Part shown: piece after piece, positions 6,255-13,141 of the stretch | Layout: every line of letters begins with the position of its first letter | Position numbering within the stretch: the first letter of the stretch is position 1 | Made by a program: the position numbers and the translations under genes | Notes under the pieces: generated by a model | The model's database searches: none | What the model was told of the DNA's origin: nothing | The model's input: only the letters and a program-made list of their open reading frames with translations | From: JBGOUJ01 sp041477005 | GTDB taxonomy: Bacteria > Acidobacteriota > Terriglobia > Bryobacterales > JACQDG01 | Assembly: GCA_041477005.1 (NCBI GenBank) | Contig: JBGOUJ010000076.1 | Location: 1 to 19,297 of the forward strand | DNA length: 19,297 nucleotides | Direction: 5' to 3'

Positions 6255-8402
6255 TCAGTGCCAAAGGTAATACCCAAAAAACAGCAGCACCCCGATCACC
6301 ATGAAAAGCGCGTAGCTCTGCACCAGGCCGGTCTGCAGGATACGCACCGGATACGATGCGAGCTTCACCAAGAAGGATCCCAGCCGCACGGCGCCGTCGA
6401 TGATCCAGGTGTCCCACCATATGGACAGGGTCGAGGTGAAACGCGTGAGCCAGCCGGCGCCGTTCACGCCGCCATCCACGACGGCGGCGTCGAAGCGGCT
6501 GAGCAGCGTGCCCCCGCCCTTGGCCAGGCCGTCCACGAACAGGCCGTTGTAAATCTCGTCCACGTAGTACTTGTTGTAAAGCAAGGTGTGGATGGGCTTG
6601 AAGCGCCGCTCCATGCCGTCGGCGAGCTCCGGCTGGTGGTGGTACATGCGGCGGGCGAGCCAGATTCCGCCCACCGCCAGGGCGACGGAAATAATCATGA
6701 GGTACCACTCCTCGGCGGAGGAGTGCGGCTCGGCGGCGGCGGCAATCTCTTCGGGACCGGCGGCGAAGACCGGCGCCAGCCAGTGCTCGAGGCTCGGCCA
6801 GCTCGACGGAAAATGCCAGGCGCTGGGGATGCCGACCCAGCCCGCCAGGACGCTGCCCGCCGCCAGCACCGACAGCGGAACGGTCATCGACGGCGGCGAT
6901 TCGTGGACATGGTGCTCGACCTCGGGCGCCACGCGCGACTTGCCGTAGAAGGTCATGTTCATCAGCCGCCACATGTAGAAGGCCGTGAAGCCGGCGGTGA
7001 TGAGACCGATCGTGTAGAGGAAGCGGTGCGCGCCGCCTTCGGAAGACCAAGTCTGCCACAAGATCTCATCTTTCGAGAAGAAGCCCGCCAAGCCGGGGAT
7101 GCCGGCGATGGCCAGCGAGGCGATGAACATCGTCCGGAAGGTCACCGGCACCTTGTCCTTGAGCGCGCCCATTTTGCGCATGTCCTGCTCGCCGCCCATG
7201 GCGTGAATCACCGAGCCGGAGCCCAGGAAGAGCAGGGCCTTGAAGAAGGCGTGGGTGTAGAGGTGAAAGATGCCGACCCAGAACGCGCCCACGCCGCAAG
7301 CCAGGAACATGTAGCCGAGCTGGCTCACGGTGGAGTAGGCCAGCACGCGCTTGATGTCGTTCTGCACCAGGCCGATCGAAGCCGCGAAGATAGCCGTGGC
7401 CGCGCCGATGATGGCCACCAGGTGCATGGTCTGCGGCGCCAGGACGTAGAGGGCGCTCGACCGCGCCACCATGTAAACACCGGCGGTGACCATGGTGGCG
7501 GCGTGGATCAGCGCGGAAACGGGCGTCGGGCCTTCCATGGCGTCGGGCAGCCAGACATAGAGTGGGATCTGCGCCGATTTGCCCGTGGCGCCGATGAACA
7601 GGCAGAGCGCGATCACGTTGAAATACTGCTTGGCCTCGGCGGCATATTTGCCGTTCCGGAGAATGTCCGTCACCTGGGTAAACTGCACCGTGCCCAGGGT
7701 CGAGAAGAGCAACAGCATGCCGATGACGAAGGCCGCGTCACCGATGCGGTTGACGATGAACGCCTTGCTGCCGGCGTCGCTGGCCGACTTGCGCAGGAAG
7801 TAGAAGCCGATCAGCAAGTAGCTGCACAACCCCACGCCCTCCCAGCCGACGAACAGCAGGACGTAGTTGTTCGCGAGCACCAGCATCAGCATGAAGAAGA
7901 CGAACAGGTTCAGGTAGCCGAAGAAGCGGTAATAGCCGCCGTCGTGGGCCATGTAGCCAACCGAATAGACGTGGATCAGGAAGCCCACGCCGGTGACGAC
8001 CAGAATCATCACCGAGCTCAACGGATCGAGCAGGAATCCCCACGGCGCGTGGAAAACGCCGCTGCCGGTCAGCCACTGGAAGACGATCACCTCGGCGCGG
8101 CGCTCGCCCGGCGCCAGCGCCGCCAGATCCAGCACCGCTTTCAGCGAAAACAGGAACGCTACCAGCACCATGCCCGGACAGAGAATGCTGATCAACGTCT
8201 TGCCGGCCCCGCCCCCGTGGTGAGCCTCGTGGCCGCGCGCATCTCCATGTTGCGGGCCGCCCGCTTGCGGGGCGCCCGCTTGCGGGCCCTGGGGATCGAG
8301 GCCGCGGCCGAACAGCAGCATCAGCAGCGCCCCGAACAGAGGAAACAGAGGAATCAGCCAGATGTGCTGCAGGAAAAAGCCGAGATCGGCCTGGTTCACC
8401 AT
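6255..8402 (-). CDS. nuoL: NADH-quinone oxidoreductase subunit L
   Basis: Largest antiporter-like, proton-pumping subunit of complex I; 715 residues. Core motifs are intact: Glu188 in LFVGWEGVGLCSYLLIGF, Lys213 in GSKAFIVNRIGDA and Lys275 in GATGKSAQIPLYVWLPDAM, followed by EGPTPVSALIHAATMVTAG. The C-terminal part holds the long lateral helix and a final membrane anchor. One oddity is a roughly 37-residue Gly/Ala/Pro/Gln/His-rich insertion (32-68) in the first loop after TM1, built partly from PQAG-type repeats. ATG at 8402 overlaps the nuoK end by 7 nt. Downstream, a 164-nt gap with a hairpin repeat separates it from nuoM. Confidence 0.97.
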   Translation of the reverse strand: MVNQADLGFFLQHIWLIPLFPLFGALLMLLFGRGLDPQGPQAGAPQAGGPQHGDARGHEAHHGGGAGKTLISILCPGMVLVAFLFSLKAVLDLAALAPGERRAEVIVFQWLTGSGVFHAPWGFLLDPLSSVMILVVTGVGFLIHVYSVGYMAHDGGYYRFFGYLNLFVFFMLMLVLANNYVLLFVGWEGVGLCSYLLIGFYFLRKSASDAGSKAFIVNRIGDAAFVIGMLLLFSTLGTVQFTQVTDILRNGKYAAEAKQYFNVIALCLFIGATGKSAQIPLYVWLPDAMEGPTPVSALIHAATMVTAGVYMVARSSALYVLAPQTMHLVAIIGAATAIFAASIGLVQNDIKRVLAYSTVSQLGYMFLACGVGAFWVGIFHLYTHAFFKALLFLGSGSVIHAMGGEQDMRKMGALKDKVPVTFRTMFIASLAIAGIPGLAGFFSKDEILWQTWSSEGGAHRFLYTIGLITAGFTAFYMWRLMNMTFYGKSRVAPEVEHHVHESPPSMTVPLSVLAAGSVLAGWVGIPSAWHFPSSWPSLEHWLAPVFAAGPEEIAAAAEPHSSAEEWYLMIISVALAVGGIWLARRMYHHQPELADGMERRFKPIHTLLYNKYYVDEIYNGLFVDGLAKGGGTLLSRFDAAVVDGGVNGAGWLTRFTSTLSIWWDTWIIDGAVRLGSFLVKLASYPVRILQTGLVQSYALFMVIGVLLFFGYYLWH
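8252..8300 (-). repeat. In-gene tandem repeat coding the NuoL Pro/Gln/Ala/Gly loop
   Basis: The plus strand shows two copies of CGCCCGCTTGCGGG about 15 nt apart, encoding APQAG units in the loop after NuoL TM1. The repeat stays in frame and lies outside the conserved core, so it looks like slippage-driven loop expansion. Confidence 0.6.
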
Positions 8403-8704
8403 TTCAGGATGTCCACCTCATCGGCGTTGACCGTCTCCTTGTTGCGGAACAGGGCGATCAGAATGCCCAGACCGACCGCCGCCTCGGCCGCTGCGTCGGT
8501 GATGACGAAAATGGCAAACACCTGGCCGTTGACATTGCCGAGCTGATGGGAAAAAGCAATCAGGTTGATGTTGACCGCGTTCAGGATCAGCTCGATCGAC
8601 ATCAGGATCACGACGATGTTGCGCCGGGTCAACACGCCGATGGTCCCCACCACGGCCAGCGCCGCGCTCAGGAACAGATAATGGTAAGTGGTGATGGGGT
8701 GCAT
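8396..8704 (-). CDS. nuoK: NADH-quinone oxidoreductase subunit K
   Basis: Small three-helix subunit of the complex I membrane arm; 102 residues, typical length. It carries the two membrane glutamates of the central hydrophilic axis: Glu38 in MSIELILNAVNIN and Glu73 in TDAAAEAAVGLGI (E. coli Glu36 and Glu72). ATG at 8704 is 5 nt after the nuoJ stop, and the end overlaps nuoL by 7 nt, giving a coupled J-K-L block. Confidence 0.98.
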   Translation of the reverse strand: MHPITTYHYLFLSAALAVVGTIGVLTRRNIVVILMSIELILNAVNINLIAFSHQLGNVNGQVFAIFVITDAAAEAAVGLGILIALFRNKETVNADEVDILKW

Positions 8705-8709
8705 GGAGA

Positions 8710-9222
8710 TTAAATCCGCTTCTTGGCCATCACCACGGCCCCGACGATGGCCACCAGCAGCAGGATGGATGCCAGCTCAAAAGGCAGCAGGTACTGGGAA
8801 AAGAGAACCCGGCTGACCTGCTCGGAATTGCCCAAGCCCGGCGTGGCGCTTTCGCCGGAGGGCTGACCGAGGGCGAACCGCCCCGCGCCCTTGGACACAA
8901 ACCACATCGCCTGCAGCCCCAGGCCCGCCACGATCACCAGCGCAATCCATTTCTGACCGGTGTAGCGCTTCTCCTTCGCCACCTGGTCCAGGTTCACCAG
9001 CATGATCACGAACAGAAACAGGACCATTATGCCGCCGACGTACAGGATGACCTGCACGCCGGCCAGAAACTCGGCCCGCTGGAGCAGGTAGAGGCCGGCC
9101 ACGCCCAGGAGGCTTGTGATCAGGAAGATGGCGCAGTGGACGGTGTTCCGCCGGGTTACGGTCAATATCCCCCCGCCCAGGGTCAAAGCGGCGAACATGT
9201 AGAAGAGAAACGTATCGAGCAT
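8710..9222 (-). CDS. nuoJ: NADH-quinone oxidoreductase subunit J
   Basis: Five-helix complex I membrane subunit; 170 residues. The conserved third-helix region is VQVILYVGGIMVLFLFVIML (about 57-76), which includes the tyrosine and glycine pair that lets this helix change between alpha and pi forms. A polar loop of about 30 residues (110-140) precedes the last helix (LASILLLVAIVGAVVMA). It starts a new coupled block: the gap of 161 nt before it (back to nuoI) holds a long hairpin repeat, while nuoK follows 5 nt later. Confidence 0.97.
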   Translation of the reverse strand: MLDTFLFYMFAALTLGGGILTVTRRNTVHCAIFLITSLLGVAGLYLLQRAEFLAGVQVILYVGGIMVLFLFVIMLVNLDQVAKEKRYTGQKWIALVIVAGLGLQAMWFVSKGAGRFALGQPSGESATPGLGNSEQVSRVLFSQYLLPFELASILLLVAIVGAVVMAKKRI

Positions 9223-9239
9223 AACGCCCTAAACCAAGT

Positions 9240-9351
9240 CAAAAGGCAAATCGCAAAAGGCAAAAATCAAGGCGCGCGGACTGGCGTCCGCGATCCTCTT
9301 CTCTAAGAAAGGCTTCCTTCCTTGATTTTTGCCTTTTGCAGTTGCCTTTTG
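9240..9351. repeat. Long inverted repeat of GCAAAAGGC/ATCAAGG words (word family C), nuoI-nuoJ gap
   Basis: GCAAAAGGCAAAAATCAAGG (9253-9272) pairs perfectly over 20 bp with 9320-9339. CAAAAGGCAA (9240-9249) then pairs over 10 bp with 9342-9351, separated from the main stem by a 3x2 internal loop. The 47-nt loop holds its own 7-bp hairpin (CGCGGAC 9275-9281 with GTCCGCG 9286-9292). This is the strongest predicted structure in the window and fills most of the 161-nt gap (9223-9383). Confidence 0.93.
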
Positions 9352-9383
9352 CCTTGCTTTTCCCAAGCCCCCGCAGTGCGCCC

Positions 9384-9839
9384 TTAATGCGTATACTGCG
9401 TGGGCCGTGGTCCCTCCTCGAGCATCTGCCGGTCCCAGATCTGTCCCTCGCGGGTGTAGGTGGCGAGTTCGAAGTCCTGCGTGAGCTCCAAGGCGTCCAC
9501 CGGGCAAGCGTCTTCGCACAACCCGCAGAACATGCAGCGGGAGGTGTCGTAGATGAACGTGGTCAGCTCCTTACGCCGCGTCTCCTCGTTGCGCTCGCTG
9601 GTCACCACAATCAGTCGCTCCGGACAGGCCAGGGCGCAGAGGTTGCAGGCGATGCACAGGGTCTCGCCGTTCTCCGGGTTGATGTTCAGCCGCGGAGCAC
9701 CGCGATAGCGTTCGGCCACCTTCGGACGCACCGTCGGGTATTCTTCGGTGTAGATGTACTCCGGCTTCTGATTGCGGAAGGTAACCCACAGGCCCTGGAT
9801 CAGGTCGACCAGAAAGATGCTTCGCAGTAACTTCTTCAT
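9384..9839 (-). CDS. nuoI: NADH-quinone oxidoreductase subunit I (two 4Fe-4S ferredoxin)
   Basis: Peripheral-arm iron-sulfur subunit that passes electrons toward the N2 cluster; 151 residues from ATG at 9839. Two complete CxxCxxCxxxCP motifs are present: Cys62/65/68/72 (CIACNLCALACP) and Cys102/105/108/112 (CMFCGLCEDACP), each set supplying ligands for clusters N6a and N6b. The ATG at 9839, beginning MKKLLRS, is preferred to a longer in-frame start at 9986 because the extra residues would overlap nuoH and look non-protein-like; a GAGG ribosome site precedes it. It starts 5 nt after the nuoH stop. Confidence 0.97.
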   Translation of the reverse strand: MKKLLRSIFLVDLIQGLWVTFRNQKPEYIYTEEYPTVRPKVAERYRGAPRLNINPENGETLCIACNLCALACPERLIVVTSERNEETRRKELTTFIYDTSRCMFCGLCEDACPVDALELTQDFELATYTREGQIWDRQMLEEGPRPTQYTH

Positions 9840-9844
9840 ATCCT

Positions 9845-11044
9845 CTATCTTACCGCCCCCCTCGCCGCCAGCAGCATGACCACTCCGTTGACAACCAGCG
9901 ACCCCATGCCGATGGGGATCATGTAGCGCCAGCCGATGCGCATAAGCTGATCGTAGCGGAACCGGGGGAAGGTGCCGCGGTACCAAATGAAACAGTACAG
10001 AATAACCGATACTTTAAGCAAAAACCAGAACACGCCGACGATCGCCGCATTGATCGGCGGGACCAGAAACGCCACGGCCAGCAGGAACATGGCGCCGGTC
10101 AGGACAGCCATAATCCCTTTGTCGAGCAGTAGTTGCCGCCGCAGGACCCCGATGGCGCAGCCGAAGCCGATCAGGCCGAACAAGCCGGCCGGGAACAGGA
10201 CGTCCAGCGGCAGGCGCAGCCACTCGACGCTCGAAAACGGCCGCAGCCAGCCGCCCAGGAACAGCGTCACCCCGATCGAGGAAACCACAAACATGTTGCA
10301 GTATTCGGCCAGGAAGAAGAGCGACCAACGAAAGCCGCTGTATTCGGTGTGGAAGCCGGCCACCAGCTCCGATTCGGCCTCGGGCAGATCGAACGGCGCC
10401 CGGTTGGTCTCGGCCACCGCCGCGATCGCGTAGGTCACGAACGGAATGAACATCAGGCCGTAGTTGGCGAAAGCGAACCAGACGTGGCGATCTCTTTGGG
10501 CCGTTACCATCGCCTGCATGCTGAGTGTGCCTGCCACCATCAGGCCGGAAACGAGGGCAAAGCCCATGGCTACTTCGTAGCTCACCATCTGGGCCGCCGA
10601 GCGCAACGATCCAAGCAGCGAGTAGTGGCTGTTGGATGCCCAACCGCCGAGGATGATCCCCAGAATGCCCACCGACGACAGAGCCAGGATCACCAGCAGG
10701 CCGATGTTGACGTCGGCCACGTTCAGCCCGGGTCCCAGGGGCAGCACCGTGAACGCCGTCAGGCCGGTGACGGTCGACAGCACCGGCGCCAGCCAGAATA
10801 TCCCCCGATCGGCAGCCGAGGGGATGATGTCCTCCTTGAGGAGGAGCTTGACGGCGTCGGCGAGAGGTTGGAGGAAACCGTAAGGGCCGACGCGCATCGG
10901 CCCGAGCCGGACCTGGAAGTCGGCCAACACCTTGCGCTCGGCGAGCGTGATGTAGCCGGCTACGAGCGGAAACACCAGGATGATTACCGCCGTCAAGATC
11001 AGCGGCTTCATATAGAGCTGCAACAGGTGAAGAGCGGCTTCCAT
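9845..11044 (-). CDS. nuoH: NADH-quinone oxidoreductase subunit H
   Basis: Membrane subunit forming the quinone-binding chamber with NuoB and NuoD; 399 residues, longer than the E. coli protein (about 325), with the extra length spread over the N-terminal and C-terminal parts. Motifs: LAERKVLADFQVRLGPMRVG (35-54), ADAVKLLLKED (62-72), and the chamber loop AETNRAPFDLPEAESELVAG (211-230), with a cluster of acidic residues (Glu212, Asp219, Glu222, Glu224, Glu226). The ATG at 11044 shares one base with the nuoD stop (TGATG) and has a GAGGTGG ribosome site inside nuoD. A longer reading from 11122 is rejected since its extra 26 residues are nuoD in another frame. Confidence 0.97.
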   Translation of the reverse strand: MEAALHLLQLYMKPLILTAVIILVFPLVAGYITLAERKVLADFQVRLGPMRVGPYGFLQPLADAVKLLLKEDIIPSAADRGIFWLAPVLSTVTGLTAFTVLPLGPGLNVADVNIGLLVILALSSVGILGIILGGWASNSHYSLLGSLRSAAQMVSYEVAMGFALVSGLMVAGTLSMQAMVTAQRDRHVWFAFANYGLMFIPFVTYAIAAVAETNRAPFDLPEAESELVAGFHTEYSGFRWSLFFLAEYCNMFVVSSIGVTLFLGGWLRPFSSVEWLRLPLDVLFPAGLFGLIGFGCAIGVLRRQLLLDKGIMAVLTGAMFLLAVAFLVPPINAAIVGVFWFLLKVSVILYCFIWYRGTFPRFRYDQLMRIGWRYMIPIGMGSLVVNGVVMLLAARGAVR

Positions 11045-12156
11045 CAGCGATCCACCTCGCCCAATACGATGTCGATGGTGCCGATGATAGCCACCACGTC
11101 GGCGATCAGCGACCCCCGGCACATGCGGTCCAGGGCCTGCAGGTTTACGAAGGACGGCGGCCGGACGCGCAGGCGATAGGGCTGCGTCGAGTTATCGCTC
11201 ACGATGAAGTAGCCAAGCTCTCCCTTAGGCGCCTCGATCGAGACGTAGCACTCCCCGACCGGCGGCTTGATGACCTTGGGGACCTTTCCCAGGATCGGCC
11301 CCGTGGGCAAGCCTTCCACCGCCTGGCGAATGATGCGCACCGACTGCCGCATCTCCTGCATCCGCACCAGGTACCGGTCGAAGGTGTCGGCGTTGGCCCC
11401 GATGGGGATCTCAAAGTCGTACTTCTCGTATCCGGAGTAGGGCTGGGCTCTACGCAGGTCCCACTGGACGCCGGCGGCGCGCAGCACCGGGCCGGTGACA
11501 CCGAACTCCTTGCAGTCCTCGGCGGTCAAAATGCCCACGCCCTTGGTCCGTCCGACCCAGATGCGGTTACCCGTGAGCAGATCTTCGTATTCGTCCACGC
11601 GAGCCGGAAAGGTGTCGCAGAAGGTGAGCGCTTCCTTCTCAAAGTTTTCGTAGGTCTCGTACTGCAGCCCGCCGATGCGGAAGGCGTGGGTGGTGAGCCG
11701 CGCGCCGCAATAATTCTCGAAGATCTTCAGGCACTCTTCCCGCTCGCGGAAGGTGTAGAAGACCGGCGTGATAGCGCCGATGTCGAGGGCGTGGGTGCCG
11801 AGCCACAGCAGGTGGCTGGAGATGCGGTTCAGCTCGGTCAGGATCACCCGCACGGCCTGCGCGCGCGGCGGAGCCTCGATGTTCATGAGCTTCTCGACCG
11901 CCAGGCAGTAGCCGAGGCCATTCGAAACGGCGGCCACGTAGTCCATGCGGTCCACGTAGGGGTTGAACTGGGTGTAGGTGCGGTGCTCGGCGATCTTTTC
12001 CACGCCCCGGTGCAGGTAGCCGATCACGCATTCGCAGCCCAGAACCTTTTCCCCGTCGAGCTTCAGGATCACCCGCAACACCCCGTGGGTAGAGGGGTGC
12101 TGCGGCCCCATATTGAGGACCAGCTCATTCGCGTCGAGGAAAGTCGTCTCGCTCAT
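11044..12156 (-). CDS. nuoD: NADH-quinone oxidoreductase subunit D (49-kDa)
   Basis: Quinone-site subunit of the peripheral arm, derived from the NiFe-hydrogenase large subunit; 370 residues from ATG at 12156. The quinone ligands are His24 in GPQHPSTHGVLR and Tyr73 in RMDYVAAVSN. Further family motifs are ELNRISSHLLWLGTHALDIGA and PPVGECYVSIEAPKGELGY. The ATG is favoured over TTG two codons upstream. No Shine-Dalgarno is visible: the 5' leader is AT-rich for 10 nt and then becomes the family D repeat, so the repeat effectively forms the initiation region. It couples to nuoH by a one-base overlap. Confidence 0.97.
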   Translation of the reverse strand: MSETTFLDANELVLNMGPQHPSTHGVLRVILKLDGEKVLGCECVIGYLHRGVEKIAEHRTYTQFNPYVDRMDYVAAVSNGLGYCLAVEKLMNIEAPPRAQAVRVILTELNRISSHLLWLGTHALDIGAITPVFYTFREREECLKIFENYCGARLTTHAFRIGGLQYETYENFEKEALTFCDTFPARVDEYEDLLTGNRIWVGRTKGVGILTAEDCKEFGVTGPVLRAAGVQWDLRRAQPYSGYEKYDFEIPIGANADTFDRYLVRMQEMRQSVRIIRQAVEGLPTGPILGKVPKVIKPPVGECYVSIEAPKGELGYFIVSDNSTQPYRLRVRPPSFVNLQALDRMCRGSLIADVVAIIGTIDIVLGEVDR

Positions 12157-12166
12157 TAACAAACAA

Positions 12167-12333
12167 CAGCCATCAGCAGTCAGCCATCAGCTTTCAGCCA
12201 TCGGCGGTCAGCCATCAGAGGTCAGCCACAGCTTTCAGCCGTCGTTTTCTGCGTCGGCCACCGCTTTCGGATGCCGGCCACTTACCGCCGATGGCCACGC
12301 TTGCTGACGGCTGACGGCTGATGGCTGAAAGCT
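12167..12333. repeat. TCAGCCATCAG word repeat with competing hairpin arms (word family D), nuoC-nuoD gap
   Basis: 12167-12243 is a run of degenerate 13-14-mers of the form TCAGCCATCAG / CTTTCAGCC. The inverted arm is 12302-12333 (three GCTGACGG/GCTGATGG-type words). GATGGCTGAAAGCT (12320-12333) is exactly complementary to 12189-12202 and matches 12230-12243 with one wobble, so two left arms compete for one right arm. The repeat runs from the nuoC stop (tandem TAG TAG at 12332-12337) to 10 nt before the nuoD ATG and fills the whole 178-nt gap. Confidence 0.88.
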
Positions 12334-12334
12334 A

Positions 12335-12898
12335 CTATTGGCCACTCTCGATCTGCAGGTTCTCCTGCACCCAGCGCACATCCTGCTGGATGATCCCGTA
12401 GTCCTTCCGCAGCGGGTGGCCCTGCCAGTCTTCCGGCAGCAGGATCCGCTTCATGTCCGGATGGTCTTCGAAAACAATCCCAAACATGTCGAAGACCTCT
12501 CGCTCCAGCCAGTTGGCGGCCAAATGCACGATCGTGGCCGTGGGAACCTTCTCCCCATCCGCGGCGAACGTCTTGATCCGGATCCGCTCGTTGTGCGGCG
12601 GGAAGCGGTAAACAACGTAAATCAGGTCGAACCGCTTTTCCCGCTTGGGGTAGTCCACAGCCGTGATGTCCACCAGGTACTCGAACTCCTCCTCCACCTT
12701 CAGGAACTCGAGGATCGGAATGACGGCGGGAAGGTCGGCAACCAGGAAGTTCTGGCCGACGTAGGTCGAGAATTCCCGGATACTATCCCCGAAGCGGCTC
12801 TTGAGTTTCTCGGTTAGCGGACTCTGCCAGGGGGTCACCACCATCGTGGGCGGGGGTTTGGGTGGCGCATGCGGCGCCGGTTTTTGCTCTTCTGCCAT
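12335..12898 (-). CDS. nuoC: NADH-quinone oxidoreductase subunit C (30-kDa)
   Basis: Peripheral-arm subunit that docks on NuoD; 187 residues, a separate protein and not fused to NuoD. The family signature is seen at about 128-165: ANWLEREVFDMFGIVFEDHP followed by MKRILLPEDWQGHPLRKDY. Residues 1-20 form a Pro/Ala-rich, probably disordered extension. ATG at 12898 has an AGGAG site 7 nt upstream. It is the first gene of the cluster: no nuoA or nuoB precedes it, and a divergent arsR-type gene begins 243 nt away. It ends in two consecutive TAG stops. Confidence 0.97.
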   Translation of the reverse strand: MAEEQKPAPHAPPKPPPTMVVTPWQSPLTEKLKSRFGDSIREFSTYVGQNFLVADLPAVIPILEFLKVEEEFEYLVDITAVDYPKREKRFDLIYVVYRFPPHNERIRIKTFAADGEKVPTATIVHLAANWLEREVFDMFGIVFEDHPDMKRILLPEDWQGHPLRKDYGIIQQDVRWVQENLQIESGQ

Positions 12899-12911
12899 GT
12901 GAGAACTCCTA

Positions 12912-12941
12912 TCACTAGCACAGGGCAGAATTTACTGTCAA
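12912..12941 (-). promoter_or_regulatory. Possible promoter of the nuo-atp operon
   Basis: On the minus strand a consensus TTGACA (12936-12941) is followed after 18 nt by TAGTGA with a TG extension (12912-12917). The -10 is poor, and the predicted start would fall almost on the AGGAG site of nuoC, leaving a leader of under 10 nt. The true promoter may lie further upstream in the 243-nt divergent region. Confidence 0.3.
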
Positions 12942-13062
12942 ATTTGGCGTCGCGGCGGGGTGGGTTGGTTCTGACGGTGCAGGCCACGATTCCGGCGCTC
13001 GGCTCCGTCCGCGATCCGCTTCTTCAAGAGACGACCACTTCCTTTTCAAGACAAGCTCAGCT

Positions 13063-13088
13063 CCTTGATTCTTGCCTTTGCAATAAGG
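13063..13088. repeat. Single-arm copy of word family C in the nuoC-arsR divergent region
   Basis: CCTTGATTCTTGCCTTTGCA (13063-13082) matches the right arm of the nuoI-nuoJ hairpin (from 9320) with one substitution and one single-base gap. No inverted partner arm was found in 12899-13141. The rest of that divergent region shows only the promoter candidates. Confidence 0.65.
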
Positions 13089-13104
13089 TTTACAGAAAGC
13101 ACCC

Positions 13105-13133
13105 TTGACAGCCGGGCGCTAAGGCCGTAATAT
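13105..13133 (+). promoter_or_regulatory. Sigma-70-type promoter of the ArsR-family gene (leaderless start predicted)
   Basis: TTGACA (13105-13110), a 17-nt spacer and TAATAT (13128-13133). The -10 ends 8 nt before the ATG at 13142, so transcription should begin at about 13140-13142, on or next to the start codon. No Shine-Dalgarno precedes that ATG, which agrees with a leaderless mRNA. Confidence 0.55.
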
Positions 13134-13141
13134 TCAACCGA

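Noticed and set aside
2951..8546. Very long plus-strand reading frames (2951-4600, 4744-6270, 6252-8546)
   Set aside because: They are the antisense of nuoN, nuoM and nuoL. Their products are rich in Glu, Asp, Gln, His and Gly with no fold, as expected when GC-rich membrane-protein genes are read backwards.
9840..9986. Longer start for nuoI at 9986
   Set aside because: It would overlap nuoH by more than 140 nt and add His/Arg-rich sequence absent from the family.
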